Assembly (NCBI GenBank): GCA_003132905.1
Contig: PKZC01000336.1
Span: 24,364-30,750 of the forward strand
DNA from: Bryobacterales bacterium
GTDB lineage: Bacteria > Acidobacteriota > Terriglobia > Bryobacterales > Bryobacteraceae
Direction: 5' to 3'
Length of the DNA stretch: 6,387 bases
Positions 1-4,433 of this stretch are shown piece by piece (the first letter of the stretch is position 1; each line of letters begins with the position of its first letter). Both the position numbers and the translations under genes were made by a program. The notes beneath the pieces are model-generated. The model was not told the origin of the DNA, did not search any database, and saw only the letters and a program-made list of their open reading frames with translations.

Positions 1-315
1 GTCGGGATCGAATTTCGCGCCCGTTCCGACCCACCAGGTACCCGACATCACCGTGATGTAGCGCGCTGCGTCGTGGCTGTGGGGACGGCTCATGTTGTTC
101 GGGTGCCAGCGCATGAGCTGAATATAGAGTCCGGGCTTTGACATGTCGCCCTGCAGCATGACCGAGTCCGTAATCGGACCTTTCTTCCACTGTATATTTT
201 CGGGAAGTGTATAGTGAACCGCTTTTGGATCGGGCTCGGCGCCGGGCATATGCGGCGTCACCAACGCGGCAACCGAAAGCAGCATTGCGGGAATCCGAGC
301 TTGAAAGGACTTCAT
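1..315 (-). CDS. Cupin-domain secreted protein, partial (3' end outside window)
   Basis: This frame is open for 105 codons from ATG at 313-315 and runs off the left edge without a stop. Residues 1-26 look like a signal peptide: a basic start (K2, R7), a hydrophobic core MLLSVAALV and then a small-residue region, so export to the periplasm or outer surface is likely. Residues about 60-100 hold the first cupin motif: a beta strand (YIQLMRW), then HSH at 79-81 (metal ligands), RYITVMSGTWWVG and GTGAKFDPD. The usual motif-1 Glu is not evident and an Arg (R85) lies near its place. My recollection is that small exported cupins with this H-x-H, RY-TV-SGTWWVG pattern are frequent in soil bacteria. 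Substrate is unknown. GAGG lies very close to the ATG. An alternative start is Met11, but it would shorten the basic signal-peptide region. The gene is divergent from the cytochrome gene. Confidence 0.8.
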   Translation of the reverse strand, partial: MKSFQARIPAMLLSVAALVTPHMPGAEPDPKAVHYTLPENIQWKKGPITDSVMLQGDMSKPGLYIQLMRWHPNNMSRPHSHDAARYITVMSGTWWVGTGAKFDPD

Positions 316-355
316 AACCTCGATTATAGCTTTGGACCCTGTAAAGGCATATAAA
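301..355. promoter_or_regulatory. Possible divergent promoter region between cupin and cytochrome genes
   Basis: On the minus strand a perfect TATAAT occupies 323-328, only 7 bases upstream of the cupin ATG, but no good -35 box lies at the right distance. On the plus strand TTGAAA (301-306) and TATAGC (325-330) are separated by 18 bases and could drive the cytochrome gene with a leader of about 50 bases. The two candidate -10 elements overlap, which would make the promoters mutually exclusive. This rests on hexamer matching only. Confidence 0.3.
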
Positions 356-387
356 CTCGATGTAGGCTGAAGCGCCACGGAGAATCC

Positions 388-1224
388 ATGAAAAAGTCGT
401 GTCTATCGGTTCTGGTCCTTGGAATGTTCGCGGTTGCGTTAAACGCGCAGGATGCTGCGCGCGGTGGGACACTTTACAAGCAACAGTGCGTTTCGTGCCA
501 TGGCGACCGCCTGGAAGGACGCAGCGGTCCCTCCCTCGCCGGCGGCGACTTCCAATCACGCTGGCCCACTTCCGATCTCATCGCCAAAGTCAAAAACACG
601 ATGCCTCAGGACAGCCCCGGCACGCTCACCGCAGGCCAAGCGGCAGATCTCGCCGCCTACATTCAACAGGCCGGCAAGACCGTTGCAAACGCCGCGCCTG
701 CCACGCCCTCGACGACGGGAGCGGCGGCCGCGTTCTCTGCCACCGGCAATCTCAATCAACTCATGCGCGGTATCATGTTCCCCAATTCCAACATCATCTT
801 CACCGTTCAGACGAACGATCCGGCGGAGAAGAAAAAGGCTGGCGACGCCGCAAATGCTAGTGGCGGTTTCAACTGGTCCGCGTGGGGCAGCGATCTCTAC
901 TCCGGATGGGAAATCGTCGACTACGCATCCATCGCGTTGGCTGAGTCGGCCCCTCTGATGCTGACACCGGGGCGTCGTTGTGAAAACGGCAAGCCGGTTC
1001 CCGTGAATGATCCCGACTGGATTCGATTCACCAAGGAAATGGCCGAAGTGGGAAGAGCGGCCTACCGCGCATCCCAGACCAGAAGCCAGGAGAAGGTGAG
1101 CGACATCAGTGGCGATGTCGCCGAAGCCTGCATGCACTGTCATCAGGTCTTTCGCGATAAAATCCGGCGCGGAAGAACAGCTGCCGATCCTTCCGGCAAA
1201 GAACTACGTTGCACGAAAGACTGA
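388..1224 (+). CDS. Secreted diheme c-type cytochrome (class I domain plus class II-like C-terminal domain)
   Basis: This 278-residue protein has a signal peptide (basic MKKSC, hydrophobic SVLVLGMFAVAL, cleavage probably after NA at 19-20). The first haem site is CVSCH at 34-38, followed by G-D-R-L-E-G and G-P-S-L-A-G, with Met72 (TMP) as the likely sixth ligand; this is a normal class I cytochrome c ending near residue 95. An Ala/Pro/Thr-rich linker (about 98-118) leads to a second domain starting with MRGIMFPNSNIIF and ending with CMHCH at 248-252 plus VFRDK. A haem motif close to the C-terminus followed by F-R is the class II (cytochrome c'/c556 four-helix) arrangement. It probably carries electrons in the periplasm; the partner is unknown. 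The start is supported by GGAGA at 379-383, four bases before the ATG. No strong terminator follows. Confidence 0.87.
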   Translation: MKKSCLSVLVLGMFAVALNAQDAARGGTLYKQQCVSCHGDRLEGRSGPSLAGGDFQSRWPTSDLIAKVKNTMPQDSPGTLTAGQAADLAAYIQQAGKTVANAAPATPSTTGAAAAFSATGNLNQLMRGIMFPNSNIIFTVQTNDPAEKKKAGDAANASGGFNWSAWGSDLYSGWEIVDYASIALAESAPLMLTPGRRCENGKPVPVNDPDWIRFTKEMAEVGRAAYRASQTRSQEKVSDISGDVAEACMHCHQVFRDKIRRGRTAADPSGKELRCTKD

Positions 1225-1378
1225 GTGGTGTGACGCATGAGCCATACCCAATCACTCGACATGAGAACGCGGGGTCTAAGGCGCATTAGTGGTGGTTTTC
1301 TGCAAGGCACATCCGCGACTAGGCCGTAAGACACCCGAGTGGATTGTTTCATTGGCCTCGCAGGGCGTCGCACAACTT

Positions 1379-1389
1379 ACCCTTTGTGA
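1379..1389. repeat. ACCCTTTGTGA repeat, copy C
   Basis: These 11 bases match positions 2528-2538 exactly, and the first eight (ACCCTTTG) also match 1943-1950. The copy lies just beyond the hairpin that follows the DGQHR-like fragment, so it marks the far edge of that unit as the other copies mark the edges of the toxin-antitoxin unit. On its own 11 bases is short enough to be chance. Confidence 0.35.
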
Positions 1390-1402
1390 AAACAACTACG
1401 GA

Positions 1403-1433
1403 AGCGCCCCGCATCGGAAGAGCACGGGGCGCT
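1403..1433 (-). terminator. GC-rich hairpin, candidate terminator for the minus-strand genes
   Basis: AGCGCCCCG (1403-1411) and CGGGGCGCT (1425-1433) form a perfect 9-bp stem with a 13-base loop. It lies 20 bases beyond the stop codon of the minus-strand reading frame at 1454. Read on the minus strand, the bases after the stem are TTCCGTAGTTGTTTTC, T-rich but not a clean T-run, so intrinsic termination is plausible and possibly weak. The stem is far too long to be expected by chance in such a small gap. Confidence 0.45.
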
Positions 1434-1453
1434 ATGGTTCTTCGACAAGCAAC

Positions 1454-1852
1454 TTACAAAAGGGAACTAGACAACCGTCCCGGCTGGACGTGCTTGAGAA
1501 TCTGGTCGCTCAAATAACGAACCGCCTTATTGTTGGTTCCGATCTTACCGGCTTCGCCGGTCTTTGAGTTCCAGAAGTCGATAGTGAGTTTCTTGGCTAC
1601 CGGCTCCAACACTTCATGCAGCGCATCGGCTGTGATCTTCTTTCCTCCCACATGCGCAGCCTCAAAAACCGTCGGGGCAATACTGTGCATCGTGAGAACA
1701 CCCACGGATTTCATGAGGCTGTATTCGTCCCTAGTATCACGAGCAATGGCTTCTGGCCACAGTTTCTCCATGCTCGTCCAGTAACGGATAAGGAGCTCGG
1801 CCACCGTGCTGGCATCTTGATTTTTCAGAAACGAAGAACGGGAAGCGTTCAC
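1454..1852 (-). CDS. C-terminal fragment resembling DGQHR/DndB-type proteins, probably truncated
   Basis: The 132-codon frame starts at GTG (1850-1852) just after an in-frame TGA at 1859-1861. Residues 20-60 (LLIRYWTSMEKLWPEA...YSLMKSVGVLTMHSIAP) and 80-120 (VLEPVAKKLTIDFWNSKTGEAGKIGTNNKAVRYLSDQIL) resemble, from memory, the C-terminal part of DGQHR-domain proteins: an aromatic-rich helix with WPE, a K-x-x-G helix, then F-W and a Gly-rich turn before a final helix. Full members are usually about 350-400 residues with a Q-R-containing N-terminal domain. None of that is present, because the next gene upstream is an unrelated toxin only 109 bp away. No Shine-Dalgarno precedes the GTG. I therefore think it is a remnant left by deletion or insertion, though an intact small gene cannot be excluded. 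DGQHR proteins are often found in DNA-modification and defence settings, but no partner genes are visible. Confidence 0.5.
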   Translation of the reverse strand: MNASRSSFLKNQDASTVAELLIRYWTSMEKLWPEAIARDTRDEYSLMKSVGVLTMHSIAPTVFEAAHVGGKKITADALHEVLEPVAKKLTIDFWNSKTGEAGKIGTNNKAVRYLSDQILKHVQPGRLSSSLL

Positions 1853-1941
1853 CGACGCTCAGGCTAGGTTGGAACGAATTTGCAGAGCAAATGAGAAGAA
1901 TGGTCGAACAACGCCGTTGATAGTCCTAAGGGTAAGGAAAT

Positions 1942-1959
1942 GACCCTTTGCGCGACGTA
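1942..1959. repeat. Imperfect direct repeat, copy A (downstream of toxin)
   Basis: GACCCTTTGCGCGACGTA here matches GACCCTTTGTGAGACGTA at 2527-2544 in 16 of 18 positions, in the same orientation. Copy A begins just past the toxin stop codon and copy B overlaps the operator upstream of the antitoxin, so the pair brackets the toxin-antitoxin unit, about 585 bp apart. Confidence 0.5.
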
Positions 1960-1961
1960 CT

Positions 1962-2231
1962 CTAAGCGATCAGGTCTTCATAGGCTTCGTGGTCGCCAAT
2001 CCAGAACCACAAAAAACCGTAGGGCCTTTTAAACGCGAGGGCGCGATGGCTCAACGTCACTCGGGCGGAGTAAATTTCCTCGCCGTGTCGGTCGCCGATT
2101 TTCTTGAATTGCAATGAGCGATGCTGTGGATTTCCTTTCAGCAACGAAAACTGCTTATCGGCGCTGCTGCGGATGTGCGGCTTCAGCGCTTGGTAGTGCT
2201 GCCAGAATTGGGAAGTGGCGCGATGCTCCAT
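1962..2231 (-). CDS. RelE/ParE-superfamily toxin of a type II toxin-antitoxin pair
   Basis: This 89-residue basic protein has the size and pattern of RelE/ParE-like toxins: an N-terminal helix (SQFWQHYQALKPHIRSSADKQFSLL), P-x-H-x-S-L-Q-F-K-K-I at about 35-45, a strand region with ARVTLSHRALAF (arginines 57 and 63) and the ending FLWFWIGDHEAYEDLI. That ending, W-F-W-I-G-x-H-x-x-Y-x-x-L-I, is characteristic of a common branch of this family in soil and cyanobacterial genomes. Family members are mostly ribosome-dependent mRNA endonucleases or gyrase inhibitors; which applies here is not visible. The gene starts 12 bases after the antitoxin stop and has no clear Shine-Dalgarno of its own, which suggests translational coupling. 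It seems intact. Confidence 0.83.
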   Translation of the reverse strand: MEHRATSQFWQHYQALKPHIRSSADKQFSLLKGNPQHRSLQFKKIGDRHGEEIYSARVTLSHRALAFKRPYGFLWFWIGDHEAYEDLIA

Positions 2232-2243
2232 GAAGCCGCGTTT

Positions 2244-2444
2244 CTAAAGCGGCTGAACGCGACCGTTTTTCTCATCGTCCAAAGCGCGGTTGATCGCCTT
2301 GTCGAGACGGCCTGCGGCGAGGTCGGATTGAATGCGGGCGTCAATGGGCTGCGGGCAATGCTGGTCAAGCCATGAGTACAGTTCTTCCAGTTCACGCAGC
2401 GTAAGGGCCTGTATTGCGTGTTCGATCTCTTGAACCGTGTTCAT
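2244..2444 (-). CDS. Antitoxin partner of the RelE/ParE-like toxin
   Basis: This 66-residue, mostly helical, acidic protein begins MNTVQEIEHAIQALTLRELEELYSWLD and ends with DARIQSDLAAGRLDKAINRALDDEKNGRVQPL. Short antitoxins paired with toxins ending WFWIG-H typically show this architecture: an E-I-x-x-A-I/L-x-x-L helix pair, then a D-x-x-I-x-x-D-x-x-A-G-x-L-D-x-L segment and a C-terminal G-x-x-x-P-L. The last segment normally wraps the toxin. I cannot see a classic DNA-binding fold (ribbon-helix-helix, HTH or AbrB), so autoregulation is not assured. The start is well supported: GGAGAGG (2450-2456 on the minus strand) lies five bases before the ATG. It is the first gene of a two-gene operon. 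Confidence 0.78.
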   Translation of the reverse strand: MNTVQEIEHAIQALTLRELEELYSWLDQHCPQPIDARIQSDLAAGRLDKAINRALDDEKNGRVQPL

Positions 2445-2473
2445 GTGGGCCTCTCCATCATTTTAGCGGCGAG

Positions 2474-2501
2474 ATTAGCACGGCGGGGGCGGGGGGGGCA
2501 A
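2474..2501 (-). promoter_or_regulatory. Candidate antitoxin promoter with a C-tract spacer
   Basis: On the minus strand TTGCCC (2496-2501) and GCTAAT (2474-2479) are 16 bases apart and would start transcription near 2467, about 22 bases before the antitoxin ATG and just ahead of its Shine-Dalgarno. Most of the run of eight G (2491-2498) and all of the five-G run (2485-2489) fall between the boxes, so the spacer is nearly pure C/G. The boxes are only moderate matches. Confidence 0.35.
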
Positions 2502-2506
2502 TGGGT

Positions 2507-2537
2507 GGCACAAAGATGGCACAAAGGACCCTTTGTG
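2507..2537. promoter_or_regulatory. Palindrome plus extra half-site upstream of the toxin-antitoxin operon
   Basis: CACAAAGGACCCTTTGTG (2520-2537) is a palindrome with perfect 8-bp arms around AC. Immediately beside it GGCACAAAG occurs at 2507-2515 and again at 2518-2526, so there are two tandem half-sites and one inverted half-site. The cluster lies directly upstream of the candidate -35 box. This layout suits an operator, but the protein that binds it is not evident. The palindrome overlaps repeat copy B. Confidence 0.5.
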
Positions 2538-2544
2538 AGACGTA
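2527..2544. repeat. Imperfect direct repeat, copy B (upstream of antitoxin)
   Basis: GACCCTTTGTGAGACGTA matches copy A (1942-1959) in 16 of 18 positions. Its left half is also the right arm of the palindrome at 2520-2537, so the similarity could come from a shared protein-binding half-site as well as from a duplicated boundary sequence. Confidence 0.5.
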
Positions 2545-2742
2545 AATACGAGCGGTAATCGTAACCAGCCTGCCTGTGGCCAGCGCGTCGGCTGCTTGAA
2601 AACTACCCGGTTTGAACGCAGCGCGCCGATAGCCCGCGATATGTCAGCAAGTGTTTACTAGCGGACTGCAAAACGACATTCACGTTGCCTGCCGGAGCCG
2701 TCGGCGGATCAGTGAATCCATCCCAACCGGGTCCCGTTCCTC
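2545..2742. other. Intergenic stretch without a convincing gene
   Basis: Together with the antitoxin upstream region, about 300 bases lie between coding genes here. A plus-strand frame from 2616 to 2783 (55 codons) contains TFTLPAGAVGGSVNPSQPG, which reads like natural protein, but it has no ATG or Shine-Dalgarno and ends inside the next gene's upstream region. It might be a gene remnant. I see no RNA gene and no strong hairpin. Confidence 0.5.
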
Positions 2743-3726
2743 ATGCGGCCTGTGACAGACTGCATGCACTGGTGTATTCTTAGCCCTGTGCAGATTCTGT
2801 TTCTTTCTCGACGCTCAAACCGGGAGCTTGGAATAGGTCGACGCTACGAGGCGCTCATCACCATCGCTTTTGTCATTCTGGGTGCACCCTTAGCATCCAC
2901 TCATTTGGCCGCTCAGTGGGTGAAGTATCCCACCGCGGGAGTGCCGCGGAAGGCCGATGGCAAGGTGAACATGTCGGCCCCCTCGCCTCGGCTGGCAGAT
3001 GGCAAACCTGACTTTTCCGGAATCTGGACTACCGGAGAGCCCTTCGATCGCCGTGGGCATGGATTGTCGAGTCCCAAGGATCTGCCAGGTCCCAGGGATC
3101 CGCAAAGTTCGCAGCCCGCGCAGACTCCGGGTGACCCCACTGCAATCGTTGGCTCGCGCCAAATGGCCAATATCGGCATCGATCTTCCCGGCGGGTTGCC
3201 CTATCAGCCATGGCTTGCGGCACTCACCAAAGAACGCACCGACAACCTGGCGAAAGACGACCCACACATCCGGTGCTTGCCGGATAGTTTTCTGCGCGCC
3301 TACGGGATGCCGCATTTGCTGAAGTTCGTCCACTCGCCTGGTCTTTTGGTGGTGCTCAATGAAGTGGACGCCGGATACCGCCAGGTCTTCACGGATGCAC
3401 GCCCGTTGCCCGAAGATCCTAACCCCTCGTGGCAAGGATATTCGTCTGGAAAATGGTCTGGCGATACCCTGGTGATCGACACCATTGGACTCCGCGACGA
3501 TACCTGGATCGATTGGAATGGAAGTGTACTGACCCAAGCAGCCAAAGTGCGAGAGCAGATCCGGCGTCCGGACTTCGGGCACCTCGACATCCAGGTCACC
3601 GTCGACGATCCCAAGGCTTATACCAAGCCGTGGACCATCACATTGACGCAGCGCATCGTTGTCGACACAGAGTTGATCGACGAGATCTGTTCGGAAAATG
3701 AGCAGTCCCTCAAGCACATGAAGTGA
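2743..3726 (+). CDS. Secreted protein of unknown function, family common in acidobacteria
   Basis: The longest frame is 327 codons. A hydrophobic stretch at about residues 38-57 (LITIAFVILGAPLASTHLAA) after two Arg looks like a signal peptide or anchor, so the protein is probably exported. The mature part opens with PRLADGKPDFSGIW (82-95), a block I recognise from large paralogous families in Solibacter-type genomes, then has IRCLPDSFLRAYGMPH (about 176-191), RQVFTDARPLPEDPNPSWQGYSSGKWSGDTLVIDT, and the D-x-T-W-I-D, R-R-P-D-F-G and D-D-P-K-A-Y-T-K-P-W blocks, ending E-I-C-S-E-N-E. No enzyme motif is known to me; the function is unknown. The start is uncertain. No Shine-Dalgarno precedes ATG 2743 or ATG 2764, and a promoter-like pair at 2752-2780 would put transcription near GTG 2788, which would give a 312-residue product. 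The stop is 16 bp from the convergent TetR gene. Confidence 0.78.
   Translation: MRPVTDCMHWCILSPVQILFLSRRSNRELGIGRRYEALITIAFVILGAPLASTHLAAQWVKYPTAGVPRKADGKVNMSAPSPRLADGKPDFSGIWTTGEPFDRRGHGLSSPKDLPGPRDPQSSQPAQTPGDPTAIVGSRQMANIGIDLPGGLPYQPWLAALTKERTDNLAKDDPHIRCLPDSFLRAYGMPHLLKFVHSPGLLVVLNEVDAGYRQVFTDARPLPEDPNPSWQGYSSGKWSGDTLVIDTIGLRDDTWIDWNGSVLTQAAKVREQIRRPDFGHLDIQVTVDDPKAYTKPWTITLTQRIVVDTELIDEICSENEQSLKHMK
2752..2780 (+). promoter_or_regulatory. Candidate sigma-70-like promoter for the secreted protein
   Basis: GTGACA (2752-2757) and TATTCT (2775-2780) are separated by exactly 17 bases. Transcription would begin near 2786-2788, downstream of the two upstream ATG codons and at the GTG at 2788-2790. 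If it is real, the first ATG is not the start. Confidence 0.4.
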
Positions 3727-3742
3727 TTTTCCGCTGCTCGGC

Positions 3743-4327
3743 TTACTTGATCGGCCGCGAACCAATCACCAAGATGTCCACAAGTCTCCTGGCGCTCTGC
3801 TGCCGGTCAGGGTTGGTCGTCACGCTGGCGACGCCGACAAGAGCCCGAAGCAGATCGATTGGATCCAGGTCCTTGCGTATGTCGCCGCTCTTCATCGCGC
3901 GCTTCACCAAGGCACGAATCGCTTCCCAGACCTGTGCGTAGGAAGCTTCGAACAGCTTCGAGGGACCTCCGGCGAGCGTATTCAGAGCCGGGGCAATGAT
4001 CTGCTTGGTCGCGATATAGTCGACGAATAACAGCAGCCAGGCACGCAAGGCTTCAATCGGTGGCAGGGTCTCGGCGAACTTCCGCTCTGCTGCGGCCAGC
4101 TTTTCTACCTCAGTCCGATAAACGGCCTCGAGAAGGTTGTCGCGGGTAGGAAAGTGGCGATACAAGGTTCCTGGTCCAACACCTGCCTGTTTGGCGATGT
4201 CGTCCAAGCTGGCATTGGCGCCCGACCTGGTGAACGCCTCCTTCGCCACTTCTAGAATTCGTTCGCGATTACGCTGCGCGTCGCTGCGCGGCTTTCGGTC
4301 GACAGATTGTGGAAGTTTCTTGGGCAT
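3743..4327 (-). CDS. TetR/AcrR-family transcriptional repressor
   Basis: This 194-residue protein is of normal length for the family. The N-terminal DNA-binding domain is complete: RERILEVAKEAFTRSG (helix 1, about 21-36), ASLDDIAKQAGVGPGTLYRHFPTRDNLLEAVY (about 39-70), with helix-turn-helix AKQAGVGPGTLYRHF at 45-59. The remaining helices form the ligand-binding and dimer domain, with no conserved signature that tells the ligand. The gene is divergent from the SDR-AKR operon across a 106-bp gap holding two matching palindromes, so it most likely represses that operon and itself until a small molecule binds. There is no clear Shine-Dalgarno before the ATG; a T-run lies there instead. It is convergent with the secreted-protein gene. 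Confidence 0.93.
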   Translation of the reverse strand: MPKKLPQSVDRKPRSDAQRNRERILEVAKEAFTRSGANASLDDIAKQAGVGPGTLYRHFPTRDNLLEAVYRTEVEKLAAAERKFAETLPPIEALRAWLLLFVDYIATKQIIAPALNTLAGGPSKLFEASYAQVWEAIRALVKRAMKSGDIRKDLDPIDLLRALVGVASVTTNPDRQQSARRLVDILVIGSRPIK

Positions 4328-4341
4328 TTAAAAAACTTGCA

Positions 4342-4360
4342 ACCGGAGGCAGCCTCCGGT
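4342..4360. promoter_or_regulatory. TetR operator 1 (perfect palindrome)
   Basis: ACCGGAGGCAGCCTCCGGT is a 19-base palindrome with perfect 9-bp arms around one A. Its core, CGGAG-N5-CTCCG (4344-4358), is the same as in operator 2. It lies 14 bases upstream of the TetR start codon, so it probably serves autorepression. Confidence 0.7.
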
Positions 4361-4371
4361 AATCTAGTGAT

Positions 4372-4388
4372 ACGGAGACTATCTCCGT
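4372..4388. promoter_or_regulatory. TetR operator 2 (palindrome over the SDR-AKR promoter)
   Basis: ACGGAGACTATCTCCGT has perfect 7-bp arms around CTA and the core CGGAG-N5-CTCCG (4373-4387). Its centre is 29 bases from that of operator 1. A moderate promoter, GTGATA (4367-4372), 18 bases, TATCAG (4391-4396), would place this palindrome in the spacer, where a bound repressor would block RNA polymerase. Confidence 0.72.
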
Positions 4389-4433
4389 TTTATCAGATTC
4401 GTGACGGCTCGTCAATATTAAGGAGAAGAGAGT

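Larger units (their letters stand above)
1225..1453. other. Intergenic stretch between cytochrome gene and the minus-strand patch
   Basis: I find no supported gene in these 229 bases. Open frames crossing it on either strand lack recognisable protein features. Just after the cytochrome stop, GAGTGGT (1223-1229) can pair with ATCACTC (1251-1257) with one wobble, but the loop is 21 bases and no T-run follows. The notable items are a copy of the ACCCTTTGTGA repeat at 1379-1389 and a strong hairpin at 1403-1433. Confidence 0.6.

Noticed and set aside
556..1143. Minus-strand frame of 195 codons within the cytochrome gene
   Set aside because: Antisense shadow of a protein with two haem motifs and a signal peptide; low-complexity arginine-rich translation.
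1223..1257. Terminator after the cytochrome gene
   Set aside because: The pairing is 7 bp with a wobble and a 21-base loop, overlaps the stop codon and is not followed by T residues.
1143..1373. Minus-strand frame of 76 codons between the cytochrome end and the intergenic gap
   Set aside because: No recognisable protein features; half of it is antisense to the second haem domain.
1289..1567. Plus-strand frame of 92 codons across the hairpin and the end of the DGQHR-like fragment
   Set aside because: No Shine-Dalgarno or family resemblance, and it overlaps antisense a frame that does look protein-like.
1379..2544. Integron gene-cassette array
   Set aside because: Repeats at unit borders and a toxin-antitoxin cargo fit the idea, but the repeats lack the attC core sites and the imperfect inverted structure, and no integrase is present.
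2616..2783. Plus-strand frame containing TFTLPAGAVGGSVNPSQPG as a small gene
   Set aside because: It has no start codon with a ribosome binding site and no identifiable family. At most it is a remnant, and I only mention it in the gap entry.
2890..3765. Long minus-strand open frame (291 codons) opposite the secreted protein
   Set aside because: It is antisense to a protein with clear family blocks; its own translation is rich in R, G, H and C with no recognisable domain, and it runs into the TetR gene end.
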